Below, piece after piece: positions 18,315 to 26,799 of a stretch of DNA of 64,000 nt. Each line of letters starts with the position of its first letter. Position 1 is the first letter of the stretch. Position numbers and translations under genes: made by a program. Origin of the DNA: Pseudomonas nitroreducens NBRC 12694 (GTDB lineage: Bacteria; Pseudomonadota; Gammaproteobacteria; Pseudomonadales; Pseudomonadaceae); NCBI RefSeq assembly GCF_002091755.1, contig NZ_BDAI01000012.1, positions 1 to 64,000 on the forward strand. Reading direction: 5' to 3'. Below the pieces are notes generated by a model that did no database searches, was not told the origin of the DNA, and saw nothing but the letters and a program-made list of their open reading frames with translations.

Positions 18315-18869
18315 ATGCCCACCCGTTCCGCCGTCTTCCTGGCCGCCGCCTGGCTGGTCGCGTCCCCTGTGTTCGCCGCTACCTTCACCGACACCAGCGA
18401 GCCCGCCGCTGAAACCCAGGGCGTGCCGCCGGCCGCCAATGCACTGCTGGGCAACCTCACCCGGCAACTGGGCGTCAGCGAGCAGCAGGCCATCGGCGGC
18501 ACGGGTGCCCTGCTGGGGCTGGCGATGAACAGCCTGAAGGAAACCGACACGGCGCAATTGCAGAAATCCCTGCCGAATCTCGACCAGCTCGCCGGCAACA
18601 GTTCGCTGGGCGACCTGGGTGGGGCGCTGGGTGGTTTCGGCGGGTTGGGCAACGCCGCGGCGCTGCTGGGTGGAATCAACAACCTGCAGGACGTCGACCA
18701 GATATTCGGCGTGCTGGGCATGGACCAGTCGATGATCGGCCGCTTCGCCGGGGTGATCCTCGACTACTTCACCGAACAGGGCCTCAGCAGCCAACTGCTC
18801 GGTACGCTCGGCGGACTCTGGGGCACCCCGCTGACGCCGGCGGCGCCGGTCGCCGGGCGGGGTGCGTAG
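18315..18869 (+). CDS. Exported DUF2780 protein, copy 2
   Basis: A 184-residue tandem paralogue of the preceding gene. It has a signal peptide (MPTRSAVFLAAAWLVASPVFA), LTRQLGVSEQQAIGGTGALL, and FGVLGMDQSMIGRFAGVILD ... LLGTLGGLWG. The central Gly-rich stretch differs, so the pair is an old duplication rather than a recent one. Function unknown. It ends 6 nt before the stop codon of the convergent acyltransferase gene. Confidence 0.85.
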   Translation: MPTRSAVFLAAAWLVASPVFAATFTDTSEPAAETQGVPPAANALLGNLTRQLGVSEQQAIGGTGALLGLAMNSLKETDTAQLQKSLPNLDQLAGNSSLGDLGGALGGFGGLGNAAALLGGINNLQDVDQIFGVLGMDQSMIGRFAGVILDYFTEQGLSSQLLGTLGGLWGTPLTPAAPVAGRGA

Positions 18870-18875
18870 GGAGCC

Positions 18876-19760
18876 TCAGAACTCCTGGCGCAACTGCTCG
18901 ATGCGCTGGTCCTTCTGTTCCCACAACTGCGACACCCAGTTCTGCACGTACTGGCGGAATTGCGCATCGTTCTCGTAATCGCCCTGCCATAGCGCGGGGT
19001 CGATCTCGCGTGCCTGGATGTCGACGATGACACGCGGCACGCGGCCGCATAGCAGATCCCAGAAGCCCGGTCGCGGGCCCTTCGGGTAGACCAGGGTGAC
19101 GTCCAGCAGGGTATCGAGCTGCTCGCCCAGGGCGGCCAGCACGAAGGCCACGCCGCCGGCTTTGGGCTTCAGCAGGTTCTGGTAGGGCGATTGTTGCTGG
19201 GCCTGCTTGGCCGGGGTGAAGCGCGTGCCTTCGAGGTAGTTCACCACGGTCACCGGCATGCGCTTGAACTTCTCGCAGGCGGCCTTGGTGATCTCCAGGT
19301 CCTTGCCCTTGAGCTCCGGGTGCTTTTCCAGGAAGGCCTTGCTGTAGCGCTTCATGAAGGGATAGTCGAGCGCCCAGAAGGCCAGGCCGAGGAAGGGCAC
19401 CCAGATCAGTTCCTTCTTGAGGAAGAACTTGAAGTAGGGCGTCTTGCGGTTGAAGGCCTGCACCAGCGCCGGGATGTCGACCCAGGACTGGTGGTTGCTG
19501 ATCACCAGGTAGGACGTGTCGCCGCGCAACTGGGCGGAGCCACGGATGTCCCACACGGTCGGGGTCAGCAGGGCGAAGATGGCCTTGTCGATCTCCGCCC
19601 AGGTCTCGGCGATCCACATCACCCCGCGCGAGCAGGCATCCTTCGCTGCTTGTCCGGGAACGATGAGCTTGAGCAGGGCGATCAGCAGCATCGGGCTGAT
19701 CAGGATCAGGGTGTTGAGCAGCAACAGGAGGCTGGCGAAGACGCCGGTCAGTGCCTGCAT
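18876..19760 (-). CDS. 1-acylglycerol-3-phosphate acyltransferase-like protein (YihG/PlsC family)
   Basis: A 294-residue membrane-bound acyltransferase. Hydrophobic N-terminal helices (LTGVFASLLLLLNTLILISPM) precede motif I NHQSWVD (H-x4-D catalytic pair, about residue 89) and motif III EGTRFTP (about 174). The length and the segment LKKELIWVPFLGLAFWALDYPFMKR match E. coli YihG, a secondary lysophosphatidate acyltransferase. It transfers an acyl chain to lysophosphatidic acid at the inner membrane. It is divergent from the HD-GYP gene. PAO1 equivalent PA0460 (from memory). Confidence 0.85.
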   Translation of the reverse strand: MQALTGVFASLLLLLNTLILISPMLLIALLKLIVPGQAAKDACSRGVMWIAETWAEIDKAIFALLTPTVWDIRGSAQLRGDTSYLVISNHQSWVDIPALVQAFNRKTPYFKFFLKKELIWVPFLGLAFWALDYPFMKRYSKAFLEKHPELKGKDLEITKAACEKFKRMPVTVVNYLEGTRFTPAKQAQQQSPYQNLLKPKAGGVAFVLAALGEQLDTLLDVTLVYPKGPRPGFWDLLCGRVPRVIVDIQAREIDPALWQGDYENDAQFRQYVQNWVSQLWEQKDQRIEQLRQEF

Positions 19761-19884
19761 GGGGTCCTTTCCTTTTGCGACGGTGGCTGGAGCATGATAC
19801 GCAGCCGACGTAGGGTTCCCAAGCGCCCCTCCCGCTGCAGTGGCCGGAAGACTATGCTCTGGGGGTCATACTCCGAGGCCTGCC

Positions 19885-21138
19885 ATGTCCGACTCGCCGT
19901 ACCTGCGCATTCCCGTCGAAGCCGTCACTTTAGGGATGTATGTGCACGAGCTGTGCGGATCGTGGGTGAACCATCCGTTCTGGCGCGCGCGCTTCCTGCT
20001 GGAAGATCCCGAAGATTTGCGACGCCTGAAGCACAGTGCGGTGCGCGAGGTGCTGATCGACCCGCGCCGCGGTTGTCTGCCGGTGTCACCGACATCTGCG
20101 CAGACTGGCGCGGCAACCGCCGAGCAGACGCGGGAAGCGGCCGCGCCCCTCGCCCCGCCGATTGCCCGGCGCAGCCTGGAGGACGAGCTGCAAGTCGCCC
20201 GCCAACTGTGCATCCGCTCCAAGGAAATGGTTCTCGCCATGTTCCAGGATGCCCGCATGGGGCGCGTGGTCGATGCCGAGGGCGCGCACCAGTTGGTGGG
20301 TGACATCGCCGCTTCCATGCAACGACATCCCGACGCAGTCATCAGCCTTGCACGGCTGAAAAACGCCGACGAGTACACCTACCTGCATTCGGTCGCCGTT
20401 TGTGCCTTGATGATCGCCCTGGCGCGGGAGCTCGGCCTGGATGAAAACCTGGTGCGTGAAGCCGGCCTTGCCGGGCTGCTCCACGACATCGGCAAGATGA
20501 CGGTGCCGATGGCGGTGCTGAACAAGCCGGGTCGCCTCGACGAGAGCGAGTTCGCCAGTGTGCGCGAGCACCCCTGGCGCGGTGGCGAGATTCTCCGCGA
20601 GGGCCGCCATGTCAGCGCGCTGGTGCTGGATGTGTGCCTGCATCACCACGAGAAACTCGACGGCACCGGCTACCCGCACCGCCTCGCCGGCGAGCAGATC
20701 AGCCTGTTCGCGCGCATGGGCGCGGTCTGCGACATCTACGATGCGATCACCTCCGACCGCCCCTACAAGGCCGGCTGGGACCCGGCCGAATCACTACAAC
20801 GCATGTCGCAATGGTGCGGCGGGCACCTCGACCAGCAGGTATTCCGCGCCTTCGTCCGGTGCCTGGGCATCTACCCCATCGGCGCGCTGGTGCGGCTGGA
20901 AAGCGAGCGCCTGGCAGTGGTGGTGGAACAGGGCGCGGAACTGCTGCTGCCGGTGGTCAAGGTCTTCTATTCGACGCGCACCCGTGCGGCGATTCCCTTC
21001 GAGGTGCTCGACCTGTCGCGGTGCAAGGGCCGCGAGCGCATTGTCAGCCGCGAGTCGCCGGACAAATGGGGCTTCCGCAACCTGGAGGCGCTGTGGAGTG
21101 GGCTGGACCGCCGGCGCGGCTCGTTGTTCGACGCGTGA
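19885..21138 (+). CDS. HD-GYP domain c-di-GMP phosphodiesterase with DUF3391
   Basis: A 417-residue cytosolic protein. The N-terminal DUF3391 domain (about 5-140) contains VTLGMYVHELCGSWVNHPFW. A full HD-GYP domain follows at about 160-360, with the catalytic HD at H200-D201 (LLHDIGKM) and HHEKLDGTGYP at about 254-264, so hydrolysis of cyclic-di-GMP is expected. A C-terminal tail of about 80 residues has no recognised domain. The ATG at 19885 is preceded by GAGG. The gene is divergent from the acyltransferase and upstream of retropepsin copy 2. Confidence 0.88.
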   Translation: MSDSPYLRIPVEAVTLGMYVHELCGSWVNHPFWRARFLLEDPEDLRRLKHSAVREVLIDPRRGCLPVSPTSAQTGAATAEQTREAAAPLAPPIARRSLEDELQVARQLCIRSKEMVLAMFQDARMGRVVDAEGAHQLVGDIAASMQRHPDAVISLARLKNADEYTYLHSVAVCALMIALARELGLDENLVREAGLAGLLHDIGKMTVPMAVLNKPGRLDESEFASVREHPWRGGEILREGRHVSALVLDVCLHHHEKLDGTGYPHRLAGEQISLFARMGAVCDIYDAITSDRPYKAGWDPAESLQRMSQWCGGHLDQQVFRAFVRCLGIYPIGALVRLESERLAVVVEQGAELLLPVVKVFYSTRTRAAIPFEVLDLSRCKGRERIVSRESPDKWGFRNLEALWSGLDRRRGSLFDA

Positions 21139-21212
21139 AGCGGGTGTGCTGGCGAACCTATGGCGGGCGTGATAGTCCTATGCGCTACACCCGCCCAACC
21201 CGGAGTTCCCGC

Positions 21213-21734
21213 GTGAAACGCGCCCTCGCCCTGCTATCCCTTTTTGCCTTGCCCGGCCTCGCCCTGGCCGCCGAGACCAAACTCTACGGCCGCTACGAGT
21301 GGGTCAGCCTGCCTGAGCTCGATCAGACCCTGCAGGCCAAGATGGACACCGGCGCCTACACCTCCTCGCTGTCGGCCAAGGATATCCAGATCTTCCAGCG
21401 CGACGGCGAGGACTGGGTGCGCTTCAAACTGGCCACCAAGGATGGCGGCGACTCGGTGTACGAACACAAGCTGGCGCGCATCTCCAAGATCAAGAACCGC
21501 TCGGACGGCGCCGGCGAGGATGAAGAGGAAGAGTCCAGCCCCGGCCTCAGCCAGCGCCCGGTGATCGAACTGCCGGTGTGCCTGGGCGGCGACCAGCGCA
21601 CCATCGAGGTCAACCTCACCGACCGCAGCCACTTCAACTACCCCTTCCTGATGGGCGCCAAGGGCCTGCGCAAGTTCCACGTCGCGGTGGACGCGGGCGA
21701 GCGCTTCGTCGCCGGCAAGCCGGACTGCTCCTGA
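21213..21734 (+). CDS. Retropepsin-like periplasmic protein (COG4067 family), copy 2
   Basis: A 173-residue exported protein with signal peptide VKRALALLSLFALPGLALA. The aspartic-protease motif is AKMDTGAYTSSL and the second motif NYPFLMGAKGL. An acidic insertion (AGEDEEEESSPG) before the conserved RPVIELPVCLGG is absent from copy 1. The GTG start at 21213 is favoured by a GGAG Shine-Dalgarno at ideal distance; an ATG at 21180 has none. It lies between the HD-GYP gene and creB, like PAO1 PA0462. Confidence 0.82.
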   Translation: MKRALALLSLFALPGLALAAETKLYGRYEWVSLPELDQTLQAKMDTGAYTSSLSAKDIQIFQRDGEDWVRFKLATKDGGDSVYEHKLARISKIKNRSDGAGEDEEEESSPGLSQRPVIELPVCLGGDQRTIEVNLTDRSHFNYPFLMGAKGLRKFHVAVDAGERFVAGKPDCS

Positions 21735-21799
21735 TCCTCGATTGACGCGGCGCGGGGCTTGGTGGACCCTTCCGGGACCTTCCCGGGAATCGGAATCCC

Positions 21800-22489
21800 A
21801 TGCCCCACATCCTCATCGTCGAAGATGAAGCCGCCATCGCCGATACGCTGCTCTATGCCCTGCAGGCCGAAGGTTTCGAAACGACCTGGCTGAACCTCGC
21901 CGGCCCCGCCCTCGAGCGCCTGCAGCGCGAGGCCTTCGACCTGGTCATCCTCGACGTCGGGCTGCCGGATATCAGCGGCTTCGAAGCCTGCAAGCAACTG
22001 CGTCGCTTCTCCGAGGTACCGGTGATTTTCCTCACCGCGCGCAACGCCGAGATCGACCGTGTGGTCGGCCTGGAAATCGGTGCCGACGACTACGTCGTCA
22101 AACCCTTCAGCCCGCGCGAAGTCGCCGCGCGGGTGAAGGCCATCCTCAAGCGCACCGCACCGCGTGAAGCGCCTGCCCCCGCGGTGATCGGCAATGGCCC
22201 GTTCGAGGTGGACGAGGAGCGTTTCCAGATCCGCTACCGCGGCCAGCCGCTGAGCCTGACCCGCCACGAATTCCGCCTGCTGCAGACGCTGCTGGCGCGC
22301 CCCGAGCGGGTGTTCAGCCGCGAACAGTTGCTCGATGCCCTGGGCGTCGCTGCCGACGCCGGCTACGAGCGCAACGTCGACAGCCACATCAAGAGCCTGC
22401 GCGCCAAGCTGCGCCAGGTCGCCCCCGCCGCCGAACCGATCCAGACCCACCGCGGCCTGGGCTACAGCTACGCGCCGGACAAGAGCTGA
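21800..22489 (+). CDS. creB: Response regulator CreB
   Basis: A 229-residue OmpR-family regulator: receiver domain with phospho-acceptor D52 (VILDVGLPD), conserved Thr (FLTARN) and Lys (VVKPFSPREV), then a winged-helix DNA-binding domain (FRLLQTLLARPERVFSREQL ... RNVDSHIKSLRAKL). It is the partner of CreC and activates creD. In P. aeruginosa CreBC responds to carbon state and to PBP4 inactivation and influences beta-lactam tolerance. Its stop shares one base with the creC start (TGATG), implying translational coupling. Confidence 0.93.
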   Translation: MPHILIVEDEAAIADTLLYALQAEGFETTWLNLAGPALERLQREAFDLVILDVGLPDISGFEACKQLRRFSEVPVIFLTARNAEIDRVVGLEIGADDYVVKPFSPREVAARVKAILKRTAPREAPAPAVIGNGPFEVDEERFQIRYRGQPLSLTRHEFRLLQTLLARPERVFSREQLLDALGVAADAGYERNVDSHIKSLRAKLRQVAPAAEPIQTHRGLGYSYAPDKS

Positions 22490-23904
22490 TGCGCCTGTCG
22501 CTGCGGATCTTCCTGGTCTACTTCTTCTTTGTCGGGCTGACCGGCTGGTTCATATTGCGCACGGTGATGGACGAGATCCGCCCCGGCGTGCGCCAGTCCA
22601 GCGAAGAGACCCTGGTGGATACCGCCAACCTGCTGGCCGAGATTCTGCAGGCCGATGTGAAGCGCGGCACCCTCGACCAGAGCCGCCTGCCCGAGATGCT
22701 TCGCGCCTATGGCGCGCGCAGCCCGCAGGCGGACATCTGGGGCGTGAACAAGACCGCGGTGAACCACCGCATCTACGTGACAGACGCGCGCGGCATCGTC
22801 CTGCTGGATTCCCTCGGCCAGGCCGTGGGCCAGGACTACTCGCGCTGGAACGACGTCTACCTGACCCTGCGCGGCCAGTACGGCGCGCGCTCCAGCCGCG
22901 AGTCGGCGGACGACCCGGAATCCTCGGTGATGTATGTCGCCGCGCCGATCCGCGATGGCGAGAAGATCATCGGCGTGGTTTCGGTCTCCAAACCCAACCG
23001 CACGCTGCAGCCCTATATCGACCGTTCGCAACGGCGCCTCGCGTGGCTCGGTGCGGGGCTGATCGTGCTCGGCCTGCTGGTCGGCGCGGGGCTGTCCTGG
23101 TGGCTGAGCCGCTCGCTGGATCGCCTGACCCGCTACGCCCAGGCGGTGAGCGAAGGGCGCCGCGCGGAACTGCCGCGCTATCGCGGGGGCGAGATGGCGC
23201 AGCTGGCCGGCGCCGTGGAGCGCATGCGTGTGCAACTGGAGGGCAAGGATTACGTCGAGCGCTACGTGCACACCCTGACCCACGAACTGAAGAGCCCGCT
23301 GGCGGCGATCCGTGGCGCCGCAGAGTTGCTCGAAGGCGAGATGCCCGCCGAGCAGCGTGCGCGCTTCGTCGGCAACATCGCGGGAGAAAGCGAGCGCCTG
23401 CAGCAGCTGATCGAACGCTTGCTGAATCTGGCCCAGGTGGAGCAGCGCCAGGGACTGGAGGAGCGCGTGCCGGTGGCCTTGCATGAACTGGCCAGCGAGC
23501 TGGTCGATGAGCGCATGGCGCGGGTGCAGGGCGTGCAGCTGGAGAACGCCATCGCGCCGCAGGCGACGGTACACGGCGAGCGCTTCCTGCTGCGCCAGGC
23601 ATTGGGCAACCTGCTGGACAACGCACTGGATTTCACGCCGGCGGGTGGTGTCATTCGTTTCGATGCGCAGCCCGATGGCGAGGGCTGGCGCGTCGAACTG
23701 TTCAACCAGGGCGAAGCCATTCCGGAGTTCGCCCTGCCGCGCCTGACCGAGCGCTTCTACTCCCTGCCGCGCCCGGCGAGTGGCCGCAAGAGCACCGGGC
23801 TGGGGCTCAACTTCGTCGCGGAAGTGGCGACCTTGCATGGCGGTGAGTTGAGCGTGGAGAACGTCGACGGCGGCGTCCGCGCGACTCTGTTCCTGCCCTT
23901 GTAG
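22489..23904 (+). CDS. creC: Sensor histidine kinase CreC
   Basis: A 471-residue inner-membrane kinase. TM1 lies at about 5-27, followed by a periplasmic sensor to about 180 and TM2 (LGAGLIVLGLLVGAGLSWWL). HAMP follows, then the H box with H265 (THELKSPLAAIRGAAELLEG), N box (GNLLDNALDF) and G2 box (GRKSTGLGLNFV). It phosphorylates CreB. The TAG stop (23902-23904) coincides with the first TAG of a REP element (GTAGGA). PAO1 equivalent PA0464. Confidence 0.93.
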   Translation: MRLSLRIFLVYFFFVGLTGWFILRTVMDEIRPGVRQSSEETLVDTANLLAEILQADVKRGTLDQSRLPEMLRAYGARSPQADIWGVNKTAVNHRIYVTDARGIVLLDSLGQAVGQDYSRWNDVYLTLRGQYGARSSRESADDPESSVMYVAAPIRDGEKIIGVVSVSKPNRTLQPYIDRSQRRLAWLGAGLIVLGLLVGAGLSWWLSRSLDRLTRYAQAVSEGRRAELPRYRGGEMAQLAGAVERMRVQLEGKDYVERYVHTLTHELKSPLAAIRGAAELLEGEMPAEQRARFVGNIAGESERLQQLIERLLNLAQVEQRQGLEERVPVALHELASELVDERMARVQGVQLENAIAPQATVHGERFLLRQALGNLLDNALDFTPAGGVIRFDAQPDGEGWRVELFNQGEAIPEFALPRLTERFYSLPRPASGRKSTGLGLNFVAEVATLHGGELSVENVDGGVRATLFLPL

Positions 23905-23983
23905 GACTGAGGGGGACGCCCAGTCCTGGCTCGCGAACATGCTCCGCTGTGGGGGGCAGGTTCGCGAGCAAGCTCGCTCCTAC
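23905..23983. repeat. Pseudomonas REP pair, family A (copy 3)
   Basis: Left arm starts as GTAGGACTGAGGGGGACGCC overlapping the creC stop. The right arm ends TTCGCGAGCAAGCTCGCTCC. It separates creC from creD and could uncouple or tune creD expression. The rest of the 188-bp gap shows no recognisable promoter. Confidence 0.8.
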
Positions 23984-24092
23984 GAAAAGCCATAGCCACA
24001 CAATCCCCACAGACTCTCCACATTCCGCCCCGAGCGCCACCACGCGCGAACCCCAAGCTCTCTCCGTCGTCCACCCACGGAGAAAGCCTTCG

Positions 24093-25535
24093 ATGAACCG
24101 CCAACTCGGCATCAAGCTCGGCGCCATCGCGCTGTTGATCGTCCTCCTGCTGATACCCCTGCTGATGATCGACGGTCTGGTCGACGAGCGTCAGAACTAC
24201 CGCGACGAGGTCCTGCAGGACATCGCCCGCAGCGCCAGCTACAGCCAGCAGCTCACCGGCCCGCTGGTGGTCGTGCCCTACACCCGCACCATTCGCGCCT
24301 GGCGCCTGGACAAGGCCAGCCAGCAGCGCGTATTGCAGGAGCGCGAGGTGCGCGGGCGGCTGTACTTCCTGCCGGAAGTCTTCAGTCTCGATGGGCAGAT
24401 GCGCACCGAACTGCGCCATCGCGGCATCTACGAGGCGCGCCTGTTCCATGCCGACAGCCAGGTCAGCGGCAGCTTCGTCCTGCCGGCCAACTACGGCATC
24501 ACCAGCGACCTGGGCAGTTACCGTTTCGACGACCCGTTGCTGGCGGTGGGCATCAGCGATGTGCGCGGCATCGAGAACGCGCCGAAGCTGAAGGTCGGCG
24601 ACGAGCTGCGCGACTTCCAGCCCGGCACCCAGAGCCAGTTCCTCGGCAACGGCGTGCATGCCGTGCTGCCGTTCAAGGCCAGCGACCGCGAGCAGCGCTT
24701 CGACTATTCCTTCGAGCTGTCGCTGCTGGGCAGCAGCCGCCTGGACATCACCCCGGTGGGCCGCGACAGCCAGGTCAAGCTGGTCTCGGACTGGCCGCAT
24801 CCCAGCTTCGGCGGCGAGTTCCTGCCCACCGAGCGCAGCGTCAGCAACCAGGGTTTCAGCGCACGCTGGCGCACCAGTTTCTTCGCCACCAACCTGGAGG
24901 ATCAACTGCGTGCATGCACCGCGCCGGCCCAGGTCGACGTGGCTCGGGCGGTCGGTGCGGACGATCCGGATATCTCCCGCGCCAGCACCGCCGAGTGCAG
25001 CCAGTTCGGTGAGCATCGCTTCGGCGTGGCGCTGGTGGACCCGGTGGACCAGTACCTGAAGACCGACCGCGCGGTGAAGTACGCGCTGCTGTTCATCGTC
25101 CTCACCTTCGCCGGCTTCTTCCTCTTCGAAGTACTCAAGCGCCTGTCGGTGCACCCGATCCAGTACGCGCTGGTGGGCATGGCGCTGGCGCTGTTCTACC
25201 TGCTCCTGCTGTCGCTCTCCGAGCATCTCGGCTTCGAGCTGGCCTACCTGTTGTCCGCTGGCGCCTGTGTCGGGCTGATCGGTTTCTACCTCTGCCACGT
25301 GTTGCACAGCCTGTGGCGCGGCGCCGGTTTCAGCCTGGGGCTCGCCGGGCTCTACGGGATGCTCTACGCGCTGCTCAGCGCCGAAGACTACGCCTTGCTG
25401 ATGGGCTCGCTGCTGCTGTTCGGTGTGCTCGGTGGCGTGATGGTGCTGACTCGCCGGCTGGACTGGTATGGCATCGGCAAGCCCCGTGGCGATGACCTGG
25501 AATTTTCCCTGGACGATGTGCGCGTACAGCGCTGA
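24093..25535 (+). CDS. creD: Inner-membrane protein CreD
   Basis: A 480-residue inner-membrane protein. One N-terminal helix (LGAIALLIVLLLIPLLMIDGL) is followed by a large periplasmic domain (about 35-310). Five to six C-terminal helices run from about 330 (YALLFIVLTFAGFFLFEVL). It is the main effector induced by CreBC; its biochemical role is undefined, but it affects envelope stress and beta-lactam susceptibility. The start at 24093 follows a GGAG. The TTCAC-N6-TTCAC Cre-tag was not found upstream. Confidence 0.92.
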   Translation: MNRQLGIKLGAIALLIVLLLIPLLMIDGLVDERQNYRDEVLQDIARSASYSQQLTGPLVVVPYTRTIRAWRLDKASQQRVLQEREVRGRLYFLPEVFSLDGQMRTELRHRGIYEARLFHADSQVSGSFVLPANYGITSDLGSYRFDDPLLAVGISDVRGIENAPKLKVGDELRDFQPGTQSQFLGNGVHAVLPFKASDREQRFDYSFELSLLGSSRLDITPVGRDSQVKLVSDWPHPSFGGEFLPTERSVSNQGFSARWRTSFFATNLEDQLRACTAPAQVDVARAVGADDPDISRASTAECSQFGEHRFGVALVDPVDQYLKTDRAVKYALLFIVLTFAGFFLFEVLKRLSVHPIQYALVGMALALFYLLLLSLSEHLGFELAYLLSAGACVGLIGFYLCHVLHSLWRGAGFSLGLAGLYGMLYALLSAEDYALLMGSLLLFGVLGGVMVLTRRLDWYGIGKPRGDDLEFSLDDVRVQR

Positions 25536-25546
25536 GGAGAGTCGTG

Positions 25547-25855
25547 ATGACCAACGTGATGCGCTTTTCCCTGTGCCTGTTCGCCGGCCTGCTGATCAGT
25601 GGTCTGTGCCTGCCAGTGCTGATGCTCATCGGCCGCTTCGACTGGATCGCCCTGCTGGTGGCCAGCGGCAAACCGCTGGCCCACATCGCCCTGCTGCTGC
25701 CGGGCGATTGGTGGGAGTTGCTCACCGGCGTCGAGGATGCGGCGAACAATCCCCATGTGCGCTCCTTCCTGGAGATGTGTGTGGGAGTCGCCCAGCTCGG
25801 CCTGCTGCTGGCGCTGCCGATCTATCGCTTCGGCCGCCAGGAGCAGCCGTCATGA
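25547..25855 (+). CDS. Small membrane protein downstream of creD
   Basis: A 102-residue protein with hydrophobic helices near the start (FSLCLFAGLLISGLCLPVLM), in the middle (LAHIALLLPGDWW) and near the end (GVAQLGLLLALPIY). No family recognised. It starts 11 nt after creD with a GAGGAGA Shine-Dalgarno, so it is part of the cre operon. PAO1 has a gene at the same place (PA0466). Its stop overlaps the next small reading frame by 4 nt. Confidence 0.75.
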   Translation: MTNVMRFSLCLFAGLLISGLCLPVLMLIGRFDWIALLVASGKPLAHIALLLPGDWWELLTGVEDAANNPHVRSFLEMCVGVAQLGLLLALPIYRFGRQEQPS

Positions 25856-26124
25856 GTGCGTGGGCCGGGCTGCGCGAGGAGCACGAGGTGGGGCGACGGC
25901 TGGCGCGGCGTATCGCCGGGTTGTTCGAGCAGGGGATGGGGCGGAGGGCGATGCGTGATGAGCGTTTTCAGCGGCGGGTGGTGCGGCACAGCCAGCCGAT
26001 GATGAAGGCCTGGCGCAGCCGGCTTCCCCTCACCCCGACCCTCTCCCGAGGGGAGAGGGGGCTGGGCGGTGCGGGCTGGCAGGTCTGGAGCATGCCGGCC
26101 CGCTCTCTGAGCTGCGTACCCTAG
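25852..26124 (+). CDS. Hypothetical small basic protein with repeat-derived tail
   Basis: A 90-residue reading frame starting MSAWAGLREEHEVGRRLARR with ATGA overlap to the previous gene, which argues for co-translation. Residues 1-55 are Arg-rich and soluble-looking. From residue 57 the sequence reads LPLTPTLSRGERGLGG, which is the translation of a common intergenic hairpin repeat, so the original stop has probably been lost or replaced. No family recognised. It may be a non-conserved or decaying gene. Confidence 0.45.
   Translation: MSAWAGLREEHEVGRRLARRIAGLFEQGMGRRAMRDERFQRRVVRHSQPMMKAWRSRLPLTPTLSRGERGLGGAGWQVWSMPARSLSCVP
26028..26068. repeat. Intergenic hairpin repeat (CCCTCTCCCGAGGGGAGAGGG type)
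   Basis: Hairpin CCCTCTCCC / GGGAGAGGG-like at about 26038-26059 within CCTCACCCCGACCCTCTCCCGAGGGGAG. This repeat is widespread in proteobacterial intergenic regions; here it is read through by the small reading frame. It may also serve as the terminator of the cre operon. Confidence 0.65.
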
Positions 26125-26156
26125 GATGGGGGGCGTGCAGCGATGCCCATCGTCAG

Positions 26157-26780
26157 TCAGGCCGGCACGGTCGCCTGCATCGACGGCCGCTGGCTGACCT
26201 CGGCGAACCACTTCGCCAATTGCGGATAGTCCGCGCGCCAGTCCCAGTGCGGCTGGCGGAAGTCCAGGTAGCCCAGCGCGCAGGCGACGCCGATCGCGGC
26301 AATGTCGAAGCGCTCGGCCAGCTCGGGGTGGGCCGGGCCGTCGAAATAGGCGAGGGTACGGACGATCTTCAGCTGTTGGTTGTCGAGCCATTTGTCCCAG
26401 TGTTTCTCCTGGGGGCGCATGGCGGTTTCGTAGCGAATCAGCACGGCGGCATCCAGTACCGCGTCGGCCAATGAGGCGAGGGTCAGGCGGCGCCAGCGTG
26501 CCGCGCCGTCGCGGGGAATCAGCGGCTCGCCGGCGTGCTGCTGGTCGAGGTATTCGAGGATCACCCGGCTGTCATGTAGGGTCTGGCCGTCGGCCAGGCG
26601 CAGGGCGGGAATCTTCCCGGCGGGATTGTCCTGCAGCACGCTGGCATCCGGCGCGATGGGTGTGTGGACGGCGGCGTACAGCTCCACGGAGTCGGCCTGG
26701 CCGGTCTCGTGCAGCAGGACCATGACCTTGCGCACGAAGGGCGAAGCGGCGGCGTGGAACAGGACGGGACGGGTACTCAT
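26157..26780 (-). CDS. Glutathione S-transferase family protein (YibF-like)
   Basis: A 207-residue two-domain GST. Thioredoxin-like N-domain with SPFVRKVMVLLHETG, the cis-Pro region (NPAGKIPAL) and the glutathione-binding DSRVILEYLD; all-helical C-domain from about residue 90. Sequence order and length resemble E. coli YibF. The substrate is unknown. The start at 26780 follows GAGGAG. It lies 19 nt downstream of the Vgb-like gene, so the two are probably co-transcribed. Confidence 0.85.
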   Translation of the reverse strand: MSTRPVLFHAAASPFVRKVMVLLHETGQADSVELYAAVHTPIAPDASVLQDNPAGKIPALRLADGQTLHDSRVILEYLDQQHAGEPLIPRDGAARWRRLTLASLADAVLDAAVLIRYETAMRPQEKHWDKWLDNQQLKIVRTLAYFDGPAHPELAERFDIAAIGVACALGYLDFRQPHWDWRADYPQLAKWFAEVSQRPSMQATVPA

Positions 26781-26799
26781 CAACGACTCCTCGGTGGGT

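Noticed and set aside
23905..24092. Cre-tag (TTCAC-N6-TTCAC) before creD
   Set aside because: Looked for on both strands; no direct repeat of this kind found.
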